64,000 nt of DNA from Atherinomorus stipes (GCA_023101725.1 JALJCO010012663.1:1-64000); one strand, 5' to 3'; positions 46,600 to 58,947 are shown, counted from the first letter of the stretch. Program-made: numbers and translations. The notes: a model not told the origin generated them from the letters alone.

Positions 46600-48230
46600 A
46601 GATTCACATTCAGATATCTTTATTTGTCTCCCTTGGGAGAAATTTGGCTTGGTTAAAAGGGCACTGCTGCACAATAAAAACAATAAGAACAATAAAAAAC
46701 ACATATATAGTCCACATAAGACACCTGGAGCAATCACAACAACCAACGTCCAAGACCCAACAGTAATAATAAATTCAAAACAGATGTGTGTACAAAGGGA
46801 CACAACTTCTACACAAAAAACAAAAATGACAAGACATTACTCTATGACTGATATGTCAACTCTGCTCATTAACTCACTGGCTGCCATTCACGTGTTTCCA
46901 CGTTAATTAAGGGTTTTCATTTCTGGCGGAGCTTGTCAGAGAGAACCAAGGGCTCATGTTAATTTTTCGGTAGTTTTCATCTAATCCAGCAGATGGCGGT
47001 GTCAGACAAGCAAAAAAAACCAACCAGGAAGTGATGCGATTCTATGATGCTTCCCATGTTGTTAGCAGTTGTTAGAGCTAACCGGCTGAAGTGTGCTGGA
47101 TCCTGTTGCGAGGGTCAGAGAACATGGCGACCGGTCGTAATGGAAGCAGTTTAGGAGGTGGATGAAGGAGGAAAGTTTGTGGAAAAAGTGATCGGTGACA
47201 GACAGACACGATCGATCGAAGACACGATGGAAATACAGCAGCGAAGTGCGGCAGCTGAAAGTGAAAGTAAGTCAACAGCACGCAGTTGTTTCCCGCGGGG
47301 GAGGGGAGGTAGAAAAGGATTTTTGCTGTAAAAAAATATTCTTGGTTAGAAACAGGCATTTTTGCTGCAACAAAGCTATTCTACTGCAGATTACTAAAGA
47401 ATGGAAAAAGCTAGAAACAAATGGTTTTTTCTGATAAAAGAAGAGTCTAAGCTTTCCTTTGGTACATTCAGTGTTTGTATTGGCATAGTACACAATACTC
47501 TGTGGATCTCCCAAAATCAGTGAAAATGCTTAAAAATCCTGGCAATATGGAGCTCTGCTGGGGAAAAGGTCTGGCAGCCGATGAGTTAATGAGCTTTAAG
47601 GATAGTGGAACAAATATAAAGTGCTTGTACCTGTTATTTTTACACATTGGGACCCTGTACCTCCTCCCCTGATTGTAATAATGTGTATTCCATGTGCAGA
47701 GCATGAGAACTGTCAGATAAAATATGCTTTGCCTGTGCAATGACTGTGTGATCAAAAAGCTCCTGGAGACTGGCAGGAGTTTGCCCCATGATCTTACCAG
47801 CTGTGTTCATGAAGTTGCAAATCTGAGTCTTAGATTTAACTGTTAAATTTTCAAACCAGCCTCAACCATTATATTTTTGGAGACCCCAAATAAGCAGAGT
47901 CTCTGCAAAAAATCGAGGCGCTGATGGATCACTGGTGCCACATCTGCTTAAAGAACACCAATCATAAGCCTCTACAGTGCTTTAAAAACATGGGAGGTAA
48001 TCATTGTCCTCCTGGGGACATGCCTTTTTTGGCACTGGTATTATGATAGATGTCTTCCAGATTTTTGGTACAGTCTGACTGTCCACTGACAGCTGAAATA
48101 GCCAGAAACTGAAGTCAGTTCCTCAGCAAATGTCTTTTCTCTTTCTTACAAAAGATGATGTTTGTTGTGTCTCTGAGGAAAGAGGAGTATTTTTTTCATC
48201 CTGCTTTTGTAGTTGGCTTGGTTGTCAAAA
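46600..48230 (-). mobile_element. degraded LINE 3' region (Rex1-like), interrupted
   Basis: TATCTTTATTTGTCTCCCTT followed by GGGAGAAATTTGG is the antisense of a Rex1-like 3' end. The right part (47590-48230) has GGCACTGGTATTATGATAGA and TTCCAGATTTTTGGTACAG, resembling antisense RT-downstream sequence of the same LINE type. The two parts join if 46873-47585 plus one TTAA is removed. No open frame survives. Confidence 0.45.
46869..47589 (+). mobile_element. TTAA-target element family beta, copy 2
   Basis: TTAA at 46869-46872 and 47586-47589 encloses CTCACTGGCTGCCATTCACG at the left and GGCAGCCGATGAG at the right. It is collinear with copy 1 (16302-17327) but lacks about 300 bp of its middle. 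Same orientation as copy 1. It interrupts a LINE tail. Confidence 0.75.
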
Positions 48231-48274
48231 AAGTTTAATAGATGTCTGTCTCTTCATTTTCACGATGTCAACAA

Positions 48275-49254
48275 TAGCTGGGTTTCCATTACACCTGGAA
48301 TTGCGCAAAACCTAAATATCGCAATTAAAAACCACTAATGGAAACACATATATTTAAAAAAAAAAAAACTCTCAAATATCGCAAAAAGTTTGTACGCTTT
48401 CATGAGGCGTAAATTCAAACGTTTCGATAAAGCAGTTTTGCGCATAAGTATAATGGAAACATTTTTTTCGCAATTACTCGCCATCAGGCGTGACGTAGGG
48501 GGGTTAAAATCCAGTTTTTCCTTCTTAATTATGATGAATATGATAATTTACAAGCATTAACTGTGAAATCGGAGTGATGGCGGAAGTTTACACAGTCACA
48601 TGTATGAAAAATCCCCAAATCTCCTTAACTCAGCAAGCTGAGTTCATTTTGGACATTATACAGATGGTTTAAGTTCTTCTTGTATTACCGACTGGACGCC
48701 AGCTGTTTATGTCGTTTCCACACGTTTGTAACACCACGACTCGGTTATCTGGTTCCCACATGTTAATTATACGTCAGCAGGATTTAATAAAACGTGACCA
48801 TGGATTACATCGTATGGCTGCGCCTTCATATCAGTGGCTGTTTTACCTCATCAGTCAGGAACTGGTGCCGATAAAAGTGGAATAAAGATCCAGAAATGAC
48901 ATCCATACTCCAAAAGTTGATTCTGAGGAGTTTTTCATTTGTGTTACGTTTCGGGCGTCTGTCCTGGAAGTCTCCACGAGTGTTTTTCCTGCTGATGTGA
49001 TCAGAAGCTCCGTACACATACGGACTTTACCTCTGAATCATCATCCGCTGCTTTCATCTCCTGATGAGGAGCAGCTCTGGAAAACAGCATGTTTATATCT
49101 CCATCATCCTCAAAGTGGAGTCGCAGGGCGGGATTTTACAAGAATTACGACTGATACCATTCAATGGAAACACCTACATATCGCAATTGTACTTTTTCGC
49201 AATTTCAGAAATATCGCTTTTATTTTTTCGAAAAAGTGTAATGGAAACCAGCTA
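48275..49254. mobile_element. TIR element of unknown superfamily
   Basis: The left end TAGCTGGGTTTCCATTACAC matches the inverted right end TAGCTGGTTTCCATTACACT. Further inside, AATGGAAACA recurs near 48340, 48450 and 49160 together with AATATCGCAA words, giving layered inverted motifs. No transposase is readable, and the frame at 48997-49266 has no domain. Confidence 0.6.
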
Positions 49255-50080
49255 ATGACAAGCTAACTTTGAAATCCACATTTTGACGTTGGCTCGCAAC
49301 GCTTGCATGATGACGTATTGATAAACAATGCACTTGATAGGCACATATTTGATATTTCTATGCAGCCTATATAACCTATATAGCAGGCTGCAAGGAAAGT
49401 TTTCAATGGGGCGGGGGTGGGCGCAGGATGAGAGAGAAGATGCGCAATGACTTGGGTCATAAGGACAACAATGCAACTTGCTTTCAGTTATTTATTTAGG
49501 CTATTTTTTTCTTTACCAGAGTACAAAAGTTACCAGGGCCGTGGCCCGGCTGGCCCCCCGGTTCTGCGGTCTATGCGTCTCATTGCACTTAACAGTCTCT
49601 AAGACTGAAACGTTCCCTGATGTTGTCAGATTCAAAGTGCATGTAAAGATTATTCAGTTCATTTGCTCTTGTAAATTCACCACTAGCAAACAGAGGCTTC
49701 CTTTTGGCTCACTTATCAAATAAATTTGGGATTTTGGGGGGCTGTCAATATTGACACATCATTGCAAAGAGATTAATCTGTGAAATTAACACATTCATTT
49801 CTTAATTACTGCATAAATAAATACATTATTAAGAATACCATGTTAAATATCCCAATTTCTCATTATTTCAGTGAGATAAGCTGATTTTGGGCATGCAGGT
49901 GTCTTGTCACAGCAGAGAACTGAAAACCACTAGAAAACATTGTTCCTCCTTATTGATGAAGATTCTGAAAGTTTTTAGCCTTACATGTAGAATTTTATCA
50001 TTGAGTCCAGAAACAAAGTTTTTACAGCTGCTATTCAAAAATCTGAATTTGGCTTATTTTGGTGAGAAAAGCTGAATTTC
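49255..50080. other. unannotated interior of the possible hAT element
   Basis: No gene recognised. Interior of the span bounded by the hAT-like termini. Confidence 0.3.
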
Positions 50081-50426
50081 GGCGTTTGGGTGTTTTTTCC
50101 ACAGCTGTTGCCATGATCCACCAAAATCCACTTTTTCCTCCTTATTGATTAAGATTCGGACAGTTTTGTTTTGGGGGTCGTGGTTCAAGCAGTTTGAAAA
50201 CCACTGCCCTGACATCACTGAGATCTTTAGACCACTTTTATCTGATATAAAGGAGGCAGCAACCAACTATGGAAGACAGGATTTTATCATGAAATAAAAA
50301 ACCCAGCCACAGGTTCAGCATATTTACCCGCTGACTAAAACGTGGCGTAAAAGATGAGGATTCATCAAAGAAATACCAAGAAATATGTAACATGGTACAA
50401 ATGACATTTGTAAACATGGTGAAGAT

Positions 50427-50834
50427 GGATGCATGGATGGATGGATGGATGGATGGATGGATGGATGGATGGATGGATGGATGGATCAATGGATGAATGG
50501 ATCGATGGATGGATGGATGGATAAATGGATGGAAGGATAAATGGATCAATGGATGGATGAATGGAAGGATAAATGGATGAATGGGTGGATGGATGGATGG
50601 ATCAATGGATGATGGATGGATGGATGGATGGATGGATGGATCAATGGATGGATGGATGGATGAACAGGTGGATGGCTGGATGGATGGATGGATGGACAGG
50701 TGGATGGCTGGCTGGATGGATCAATGATGGATGGATGGATAAATGGATGGATGGATGGAAGGATAAATGAATCAATGGATGGATGAATGGAAGGATAAAT
50801 GGATGGATGGATGGATCAATGGATGGATGGATGG
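50427..50834. repeat. (GGAT)n tetranucleotide array
   Basis: About 100 GGAT/ATGG units interrupted by ATCAATGG, ATAAATGG, ATGAATGG and GGCTGG variants. Confidence 0.97.
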
Positions 50835-52265
50835 TAGCAATGGGAATATTTTGTTGAAAATAAACCACCGTATCAGTTATCGCAGGTTTCCAGGAGGTGG
50901 AAGATGATGTGATGCTCTTTCTTTTTCAGTATTTTCTTCATATAAAATGAATGATAAGTATTTTTTTCAAAAGTAAAAACATGGCTTCTGTTGGAAATAT
51001 TGTTTTTACTCTGTTTTTAAACTCTATTTATAAATGTATTTATAACACATGTATAAATGCATCTTGTGTTTGCTTCCATTTTAAATAGTCATTGTGTAAA
51101 ATGTGACTGTGACCATTAGACCACCATCATACAATGTTTGCAAACTGAATCCTGACCTGAAACAACCCTGGAATACAGGTGAATGAATGTTGTTCTGTAC
51201 CTGAAAGTGCCTTCATTTTCTTGGTCCTGTCGGCAGGATGGATGTGACTGAAAGAAAGTTGTCTAAGCAAAGTTCATGTGAGCTGAATCTCAGTTTTATG
51301 TATCGTTCTCAGAAACCGTCTGTCTGTAAATCGCGTTGACCTACAGGACAAACAGAGCCGTTACTTCCATCTGTTATCAACACTAATGGACTTTTAAGGC
51401 TGTGGTGAATCATACTTTGAGAGCATTGGGGGAAAGTGAGGCTTACATTTTTGCATGATGAATTAACATAAAAGCTTATTTTCTTTTTGTTCTGACATAA
51501 GCACTAATGCATGAGCTGCCATGTTTGTGCACCTGCTACCCTGGCATTGGTACAAACACTGCACTCTTCTTTCATCTGTATACATTTGCAAAGTAATTTT
51601 AAATGGGTTGTACAAGGCGCTCACTAAGAATGACGTAGTCTTGAGTTGATCTCTCCCTGCAAAAATCTATCAAGTGCTTTCTGACCAAGACTTCGATGGT
51701 TTATCATTTCGTCTTTGATTTTATCTCTTTCATTTTTTCTTTTGAAGGTGTAGTCAGAGTTCGCCCTATTGGAAATAATTTTGTACCATTGAGAGGGGGT
51801 GGATACGTATAAAGAGCGTACTGTCTTTGCTGTGTAATTTTGAGTAACTGCTCCACACGGTGAACCGCTCTCCCTGTTTAACTTGCCTGTAACATCCTTG
51901 CTTTCAAGCAAACTATGCAACACAGAGAAAGAGCACACTTTGATGGACATTATCTTCTAAACCAGATGCAAAGAAAGAAAAATCACTCGCTGGCAAAAAA
52001 AACACCCATAGAGGCCAAAAGTCAGAGACGTGAATCAACGGGGAAGGCAGGAGGTTTCGATGTTCTGGTGAACAGGAGAATATGACAAATCAAAGATAAA
52101 GGATTCAAACACAGCAACGTCTTTCACACTAAATCATACTGCTGAAAACTCATTTTTTTCACTAGCTTTCCACCCAGTTTTAGAGTGTCACACCTATATT
52201 TATATTTTTGTATCTTTGGTTTTATCTGTTTATGTGATTGTGTTTTTATTCAGTTTTTTATGTCT
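50835..52265. other. mostly unique spacer
   Basis: Apart from the open frame at 51624-51950 listed separately, nothing is recognised. AT-rich, with no TIRs seen. Confidence 0.35.
51624..51950 (-). CDS. unrecognised 108-codon open frame
   Basis: The frame runs 108 codons without a stop in AT-rich DNA. Its second half is strongly charged and probably helical (KRKNERDKIKDEMINHRSLG, then a Leu/Arg-rich end). I do not recognise a domain, and there is no splice signal, TIR or LINE motif next to it. It could be a piece of a decayed element protein, a host exon fragment or a chance frame. Confidence 0.2.
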   Translation of the reverse strand: MSIKVCSFSVLHSLLESKDVTGKLNRESGSPCGAVTQNYTAKTVRSLYVSTPSQWYKIISNRANSDYTFKRKNERDKIKDEMINHRSLGQKALDRFLQGEINSRLRHS

Positions 52266-52354
52266 GATTTATTCTTTTATTCTGTACAGCACTTTGGTCA
52301 ACTGAGGTTGTTTTTAAATGTGCTCTATAAATAAATGTGACTTGACTTGACTTT
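52266..52354 (+). mobile_element. LINE 3' tail (L2-type)
   Basis: TCTGTACAGCACTTTGGTCA, then GTGCTCTATAAATAAATGTG and (ACTTG)n, a second solitary LINE tail like those at 40461 and 45100. Confidence 0.6.
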
Positions 52355-52654
52355 ACACAGATAAATAAGAGTAGAAGAAAACAAGCAGACAAGACTTCAG
52401 ATACATTAACATTACCCCCGCACCCCCGTTAATGTTTATGTGTAAATAAACAGAGAATACAACAATATGCTTATTTCAAAAGCCAATATTTTATTCACAA
52501 CTGAACATGGAAAATATCAAATGTTGAAACTGTTACAGGGTGATTGAGGGACCAAGACCAGAGTCACAATGCGGAAGACTTCCAAAACGTGGGGGACACA
52601 AAAAAAAAAAATATATATGTATGAATATATATATATATATACAGAAAATGCAGT
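52355..52654. other. spacer with a short TA tract
   Basis: No gene. (TA)-rich at 52608-52640. TATTTCAAAAGCCAATATTT looks like part of a dispersed repeat. Confidence 0.35.
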
Positions 52655-53285
52655 TTTTAAATGAAGATTTTTATTTTTAAAAAGGGGGGGTACAAACTTA
52701 AATGGCCCTGCGTAAAAAAGTGCTTGCCCCGAAAGTCTGATAAGTGCTGGACCACCCTTGGCAGCAACAACTGCATCAAGCGTTTGTGATAACTGGCAGT
52801 GAGTCTTCTACAGCGCTGTGGAGGAATTTTGTTCCACTCATCTTTGCAGAATTGTTGTAAATTCAAGCCACATTGGAGGCTTTTACAGCATGAACCGCCT
52901 TTTTAAGGTCATGCCACAGCATCTCAATGGGATTCAGGTGGGGGCTTTGACTAGGCCACTCCAAGGTCTTCATGTTGTTGTTCTTAAGCCATTCAGAGGT
53001 GGACTTGCTGGTGTGTTCTGGATCATTGTTCTGCTGCAGGAGCCAAGTGCGCTTCAGCTTGAGGTCACCAACAGATGGCACGGCCAGTTCTCCTTCAGGA
53101 TGTTTTGGTAGAAGCAGAATTCATGGTTCCATTTACCACAGCAAAGTCTTCCAGGTCCTGAAGCAGCAAAACAGGCCCAGACCATCACACTACCACCACC
53201 ATATTTTACTGTTGCTGTGATGTTCCTTTTCTGAAATGCCGTGTTACTTTACGCCAGATGTAATGGGACCTACACCTTCCAGAAA
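52655..53285 (-). pseudogene. Tc1-like transposase fragment, copy 1
   Basis: Nearly the same sequence as 53525-54160 of copy 2, without TIRs on either side. The minus-strand frame 52863-53081 contains LQQNNDPEHTSKSTSEW (second catalytic Asp block, with the first Asp of QQDND changed to Asn) and SQSPHLNPIEMLWHDLKK (Glu block). The first catalytic block and the N-terminal DNA-binding part are missing because the copy ends at about 53285. Indels break the frame. Clearly dead. Confidence 0.8.
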
Positions 53286-53390
53286 GTCAGTTAAATCTAC
53301 TACAGTATAATGAAGAGCGTCATTCACATTTAAGGACATTGTGACCAATTGGCTACTTTGCATATAATTTCTTAACTTTTTTACTGAATC

Positions 53391-55015
53391 TACAGCTGTG
53401 TGAAAAAGTCTTTGCCCCCTTCCTGATTTCTTACTTTTTCGCATGTTAGTCACACTTAAATGTTTCAGATCATCAAACAAATTCCAATGTGAGACAAAGA
53501 TAACACAAGTAAACACAAAAGGCAGTTTTTAAATGAAGATTTTTATTAGTAATGGAGGAAAAAAATCCAAACTTAAATGGCCTTGTGTGAAAAAGTGATT
53601 GCCCCCTAAACCTAATAACTGGTTGGGCCACCCTTAGCAGCAACAACTGCAAATAAGAGTTTGTGATAACTGGCAGTGAGTCTTCTACAGCGCTGTGGAG
53701 GAATTTTGGCCCGCTTATCTTTGCAGAATTGTTGTAATTCAGCCACATTGGAGGGTTTTCCAGCATGAACTGCCTTTTAAGGTCATGCCACAGCATCTCA
53801 ATCAGATTCAGGTGGGGACTTTGACTAGGCCACTCCAAAGTCTTCATTTTGTTTTTCTTAAGCCATTCAGAGGTGGACTTGCTGGTGTGTTTTGGATCAT
53901 TGTCCTGCTGCAGAACCCAAGTGCGTTTCAGCTTGAGGTCACCAACAGATGGCCGGACATTCTCCTTCAGGATTTTTTGGTAGACAGCAGAATTCATGGT
54001 TCCATTTACCACAGAAAGTCTTCCAGGTCCTGAAGCAGCAAAACAGCCCCAGACCATCACACTAAAACCACCATATTTTACTGTTGGTATGATGTTCCTT
54101 TTCTGAAATGCCGTGTTACTTTTACACCAGATGTAATGGGACCTACACCTTCCAAAAAGTTCAACTTTTGTCTCATCAGTCCACAGAATATTTTCCCAGC
54201 AGTCTTGGGGATAATCAAGATGCTTTCTGGCAAAAATGAGACAAGCTTTTATGTTCTTTTTGCTCAGCAGTGGTTTTGATCTTGGAACTCCGCTATGCAG
54301 GCCATTTTTGCCCAGTCTCTTTCTTATGGTGGAGTTATGAACACTGACCTTAATTGAGGCAAGTGAGGTCCTGCAGTTCTTTGGATGTTCTTCTGGGGTC
54401 TTTTGTGACCTCTTGGATGAGTCTTTGCTGTGCTCTTGGCGTAATTTTGGTCGGCCAGCCACTCCTGGGAAGGTTCACTATTGTTCCATGTTTTCGCTAT
54501 TTGTGGATAATGGCTCTCACCGTGGTTCGCTGGAGTCCCAAGCTTTAGAAATGACTTTGGAACCTTTTCCAGATAGATAGATCTCAATTACTTTGTTTCT
54601 CATTTTTTCCTGAATTTCTTTGGAATGATGTCTAGCTTTTGAGGCTCTTTTTGGTCTAGTTAACTTCGTCAGGCAGGCCCTATTTAAGTGATTTCTTGAT
54701 TGAGAACAGGTGTGGCAGTAATCAGGCCTGGGTGTGGGTAGAGAAATTGAACTCTGCTTTCAAAAGATGTGATAAACCACAGTTTATTTATGTTTTAACG
54801 GAGGGGGCAATCACTTTTTCACACAGGGCCTTGTAAGTTTGGATTTTTTTTTCCTCTTACTAATAAAAATCCTCATTTAAAAACTGCATTTTTGTTTACT
54901 TGTGTTATCTTTGTCTCACATTTAAATTTGTTTCATGATCTGAAACATTTAAGTGTGACTAACATGCAAAAAAGTAAGAAATCAGGAAGAGGGCAAAGAC
55001 GTTTTCACACAGCTA
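53391..55015 (-). mobile_element. Tc1-like transposon, copy 2, near full length
   Basis: The left TIR begins at TA 53391 with CAGCTGTGTGAAAAAGTCTT and extends about 80 bp. The right TIR is the inverted match (AAGACGTTTTCACACAGCT), ending near 55013. The total of about 1.62 kb is normal for Tc1 elements. The right TA duplication is eroded. The transposase gene lies on the minus strand and is described separately. Confidence 0.85.
53560..54603 (-). pseudogene. Tc1 transposase, frameshifted, catalytic triad preserved
   Basis: The start codon is the CAT at 54601-54603. The N-terminal helix-turn-helix part, including GSKVISKALGLQRTTVRAII, is read in one frame until about 54360. An indel then moves the gene into the 329-codon frame 53473-54462, which is correct from about its residue 35. 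That frame keeps WTDETKVELFG (Asp96), VLQQDNDPKHTS (Asp187) and LIEMLWHDLK (Glu222), spaced exactly as a DD34E triad, plus a GGFSVMVWGCF block. After about residue 230 another indel loses the C-terminus. The usual SPDLNP motif reads SPHLNL. The product is not functional as it stands, but the catalytic core is among the best preserved protein sequences in the window. Confidence 0.85.
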
Positions 55016-55159
55016 TTACCTACGTAAAACAACTTTTAGAACTTTTCCTTTAACAACATTAAATAAAGTAGGTCTAAATGAGTGAAGGAAAAAAAGCTGC
55101 AGCATTTAGTCCAATTTAATGTATTGTTAGAAGGTAAACCAAGTGTTAATTCTTTCTAT

Positions 55160-55837
55160 TTAAAGGTGCCATGACATCAAATTTCACTTTTCTGGGGTTT
55201 TGGGGGTATAATATAATCTGTTGTGCACTGATGAAGCCATGTGAATGTCCAGAGTGAGAATCAAAGTTCCTGTTTTGGTAGGAGCTTTGTCTCTCTGCTA
55301 GAAATGGTTGAATAGACAGCAGGCTTCATTCTACGTAGTTCTATCATTCTACATAATTTAATTGCTCCAATAAGAGCACACTATCAAGCAAACAGCCTCC
55401 CCCTCCTCTCTTCTAACGGTCTATGCACCCTCCCCTTCGCTCCCCCGCTCTCCCCTCCCTATCTGATTCAGCTCCGGTGTGTAGCTGAGTAGTAACTTTG
55501 TGCAGTAGGTCTGGGTTTTCAAACAAATGGATTTAAAAGAAAACTTCTGCAGCAACACTGAGGGAGGCGACCACAACCTTGTCATTACCTGTGTTTATTT
55601 TTTTCTACGCCGCCTTGTCTGATAACATAGCTTCTGTCTGAAGTGCCCATGTTGCTAGCAGTTAGCCTTTAGCAGAGTCCAACCGCAGCGTGGTCTCCGG
55701 GAAAAGCTGCATATCATTACTGCACTCAAGTCTTTCAATGAGGAAGTGAGGTGCTGTTTTTTTCTTTGGAGTATTTACACCTGCAGTAATGCCAACAACA
55801 TAAACTAGTTTTTACTGCTATGTCATCACTCCTTTAA
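55160..55837 (+). mobile_element. TTAA-flanked element family gamma, copy 1
   Basis: TTAA at 55160-55163 and 55834-55837. Terminus AGGTGCCATGACATCAAATT at the left and the inverted AGGAGTGATGACATAGC at the right. 670 bp without coding sequence. An opposite-orientation copy lies at 59330-60121. AGG-type ends and TTAA suggest Kolobok-like or piggyBac-like origin. Confidence 0.75.
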
Positions 55838-57461
55838 TATTTGCCCCTTTATAAAACAGTAATAGCAAATACAGTTTTCCTCAAAACTATTCATACCCTC
55901 TTATTAAAGAAAACGCTAAATTCACAATTGAAATTCAAACAACAGGAAACTAAGGAAACTAATAATATAATAATAAATAAAAATTTACAAAATTATGATA
56001 TAGTGAAATGACACGTCGCCTCTGAATTGTGGTGGAAATTAATAATTAGAAAAAACAAACAAACACATTAGACACTTTAGAGCACCTTTCCTACAAACAG
56101 TGGACCAAAATACTTGTCAGTGTCAACAGGTGAAGAAGTTTTTTTTTTCAACATTACAGAAAACACATATTTGCAGTGATTGCCACAAAGTGTTGCTCAA
56201 CAAAGTTTAAGCTTCGGAGCTCCATCATGCTTGTATACTTATTTTATTTTTTGTGTTTTATGTTTTTAATAATTCTGTTGAACCACAATTCAAAATAATT
56301 GTCATGATTTTCAGAATTTTTTTTATTTATGACAACAACTTTTGATAATTTCAACTTATTTCATTGACAGCTGATTTTTTTTTCCCTTCTTTAATTGGTG
56401 TGAATAATTTGGAGGAAAACTGTATGTGCACAAACACAAGCAAACATCACATACAGAACTGATGGGAGCTTTCAGCACCCTGCTTTGCATGCCTTGCACT
56501 GAGCTTCCCATGTATCACCACCAAAACAAAAACATGGGCATTTTTTCTGTAAAATTAACATTTAGGTTTCTGTATTTTTCTGAATAATTTCTTCCCTTAT
56601 GCCTTCAAAGCTAGCTGTCCAAAACATGAACCTTATCTTTGCCTCGTCTCATTAAGGTGTTGTACAAAACTGTGAAGAAAGTGTGGGTGTTGAACCTTCT
56701 GAACCTTCTCCTATTGGAGACTATCACTGTCTTAACTAAGGGTAGGGTGTGCAGACTACAGAGTGGTCGCACACTCTGTAGCAGCTTACCATTTGTGAAA
56801 TGAGACAGCCCAGACTACCAGATTTTCCCAATTATGCTCCAGTGTAGAGCTCTGCATTGGCACAATGCAAATTTTGTAAGTGCTGGTGGTTTTAAGGTTG
56901 CATTGGCAGAAGTGTGTGGCTTCAGAAAAAACAGCAAGTCCTGATTTTGGCAAATGATGGAGAGTATAACTGGGGTTTAATTCTGAAAAATTGTGTTAGT
57001 ACACAGCAAGTGTAATGTGTTTTTTTTCAAAGTTGTCTCAGGGTTTTCAGTAGTTTATATGCTCTTTAACTTACTGTGACATTGACACATTTGAACATAT
57101 TTATACTTTTAAAACTTTTGATGAATATCGGCCTATTTCTTATTTATTCTTTTGCCATGTAGCCTGGGCCAACTAATATAATGGTTCTAATAAAAATAGT
57201 GCATGCAACCTACACTTACGTGTGTCTGTGGGAGCAGGTGGGAGTGGGATTGAAAAAAAAAAAAAATCCTGTGGAGGGCTCTACTCCAGTCCCCTGCTGG
57301 AGTAGATGTGACAGCTGCAGATGTGACAGCTATCTGAGGCCGGCATTCCTCCTGCTAATTACCTCAGATACATTGCAGAACCTCTTTTTATTTGCCTGTC
57401 GTTGCCTGAAAATTAACACCGCATTATACCATAGTCAGTGAGAATTCCAATACTAATGTAC
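55838..57461. other. unannotated
   Basis: AT-rich, with no gene, TIR or array recognised. 56340-56420 (TTGATAATTTCAAC then GGAGGAAAACTGTATG) resembles a fish-repeat word. Confidence 0.3.
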
Positions 57462-58947
57462 ATTATGGTGCATTCCAGTTGTCTCTGGATTCCGAGCGGA
57501 CGCAAGTTGGTGATGTTATGACTAGGTATTTGCCATTCCAGTTTCACCAACTCGGGGAAAAAAAAAATAAAACATAGACATCTCCAAAACAGCCTAATTA
57601 TGAGCATCTATCACTGCAGTTCAAGCTAGAAATATAACACAGATGTTATAACAACATCACCGGGATAACAGCAGCCAGTTTTAGTGTCTGTGTTTAACAA
57701 ACAAACATAGACCGTTAATAGACAGGGGCGAACCTTCCACTACATCACCCTTTGCTTTCTGAAGAGCTAAAAGTAAAGCCAGTTGGGCGTGTCTCACCGT
57801 TGCCATCACGTGTGTCATCACTTCTGGAAAATACTAAAATAGGCAAAGGCGAGGACACTCCGCAAATGATGGACAGCTAACATACTCTGGGCTAAACGCT
57901 AACCGAGCTAACTCAAAACTAACAGCAGCTAACGAAGGTTAGCCCCCTAAGCGGCGGGGTAAAGGTAGGACATGCTTAGACTTGCTATCAGCTGACTAAA
58001 AACCACCGCTGTGCTACTCTGCTACAAACTGAGACCTTATCGAGAACAAACAAGGAGCTAACTAGGAGCCACCGGTCGGCAGGCCGGGCTTCCGGACTGC
58101 CGTATGTCAATCAAAAGGCCACACCCTTAATTTTGTGTAATTTCAAGATTAAATAACATCTAAAACGGATGAGTTATAAAAAAATTCACCCCCTCACAGG
58201 TGACATAAAGGTAAACTTGACCTAATAAACCTAAAATGATTTTTGAACCAGGCTGTAAACATGTTTATTTATCCCGAGAAGTTGGCGTTTTTAACATGGG
58301 AGTCTATGGGGATTTGCTCTGTTTTGCAGCCAGCTCCCTAGCGGATCAAGGGAGAACTACAAAAAATTGCTTTTACAACTCATAGTTGGCCACTGGAGTT
58401 TGCTGCTTGTAAACAAGACATGTTCATGCTTGTTTTCAACAAAAAAAGACCGCCATGAGAACTTTAAATTTAATCACAAGAGTAAAGTGCTGTCTACACA
58501 AAAAACTTATGAACAGAAAATATCTTATATAGAAGTTCAATAAACACAACAATAGTTCTGGATGCAGCCATCTTTCAATCTACAATCTCGAGGTTTGTTT
58601 GTTTGTTTTATTAAGATCTCCATAAGTTACTGTTATAACAGTGGCTATTCTTCCTTTTCTCATCCAGACTTATGCACCAACGCTTCACATACAACAACAG
58701 TATGTACATATACAACAATTATCTTGACAACAGAACAGACAAAACAGCGACAACTTAAAAAAAGAAAAGAAAAAAGGATAGCTCTGCATTAGAAAACAAA
58801 CATTTGCAAGTATTGTTCCTGAGTGGACATAAATAGTCCTCTGCAAATTACGAGGTCACAACTCGGAAAAACAAGTTCACAACAGGACTTCCGTCCAAAC
58901 TTGCATCAGAAAAAAACAAGTTCCAAGACAACTGGAACGCACTATTA
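57462..58947. mobile_element. TIR element of unknown superfamily
   Basis: The left end ATTATGGTGCATTCCAGTTG continues TCTCTGGATTCC; the inverted right end is ATAGTGCGTTCCAGTTGTCT. The interior includes TAACATGGGAGTCTATGGGG near 58293, a familiar teleost repeat word, and GCTAAC-rich sequence at 57880-57950. No transposase readable. Confidence 0.5.

Larger units (their letters stand above)
46529..50206. mobile_element. possible hAT-like element with nested insertions
   Basis: CAGTGGTTTTCA at 46529 pairs with TGAAAACCACTG ending at 50206, a hAT/Charlie-style terminus. Subterminal TCAGGGGGTCGCC and GGGGGTCGTGG also fit. About 130-200 bp inside the right end, two related segments (TTATTGATGAAGATTC / TTATTGATTAAGATTC) are repeated. 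The interior holds a LINE tail, element beta copy 2 and the TIR element at 48275. No matching 8-bp duplication is visible, so the two ends may belong to different insertions. Confidence 0.35.

Noticed and set aside
52818..54033. Plus-strand frames at 52818-53111 and 53695-54033
   Set aside because: Antisense shadows of the Tc1 transposase on the minus strand.
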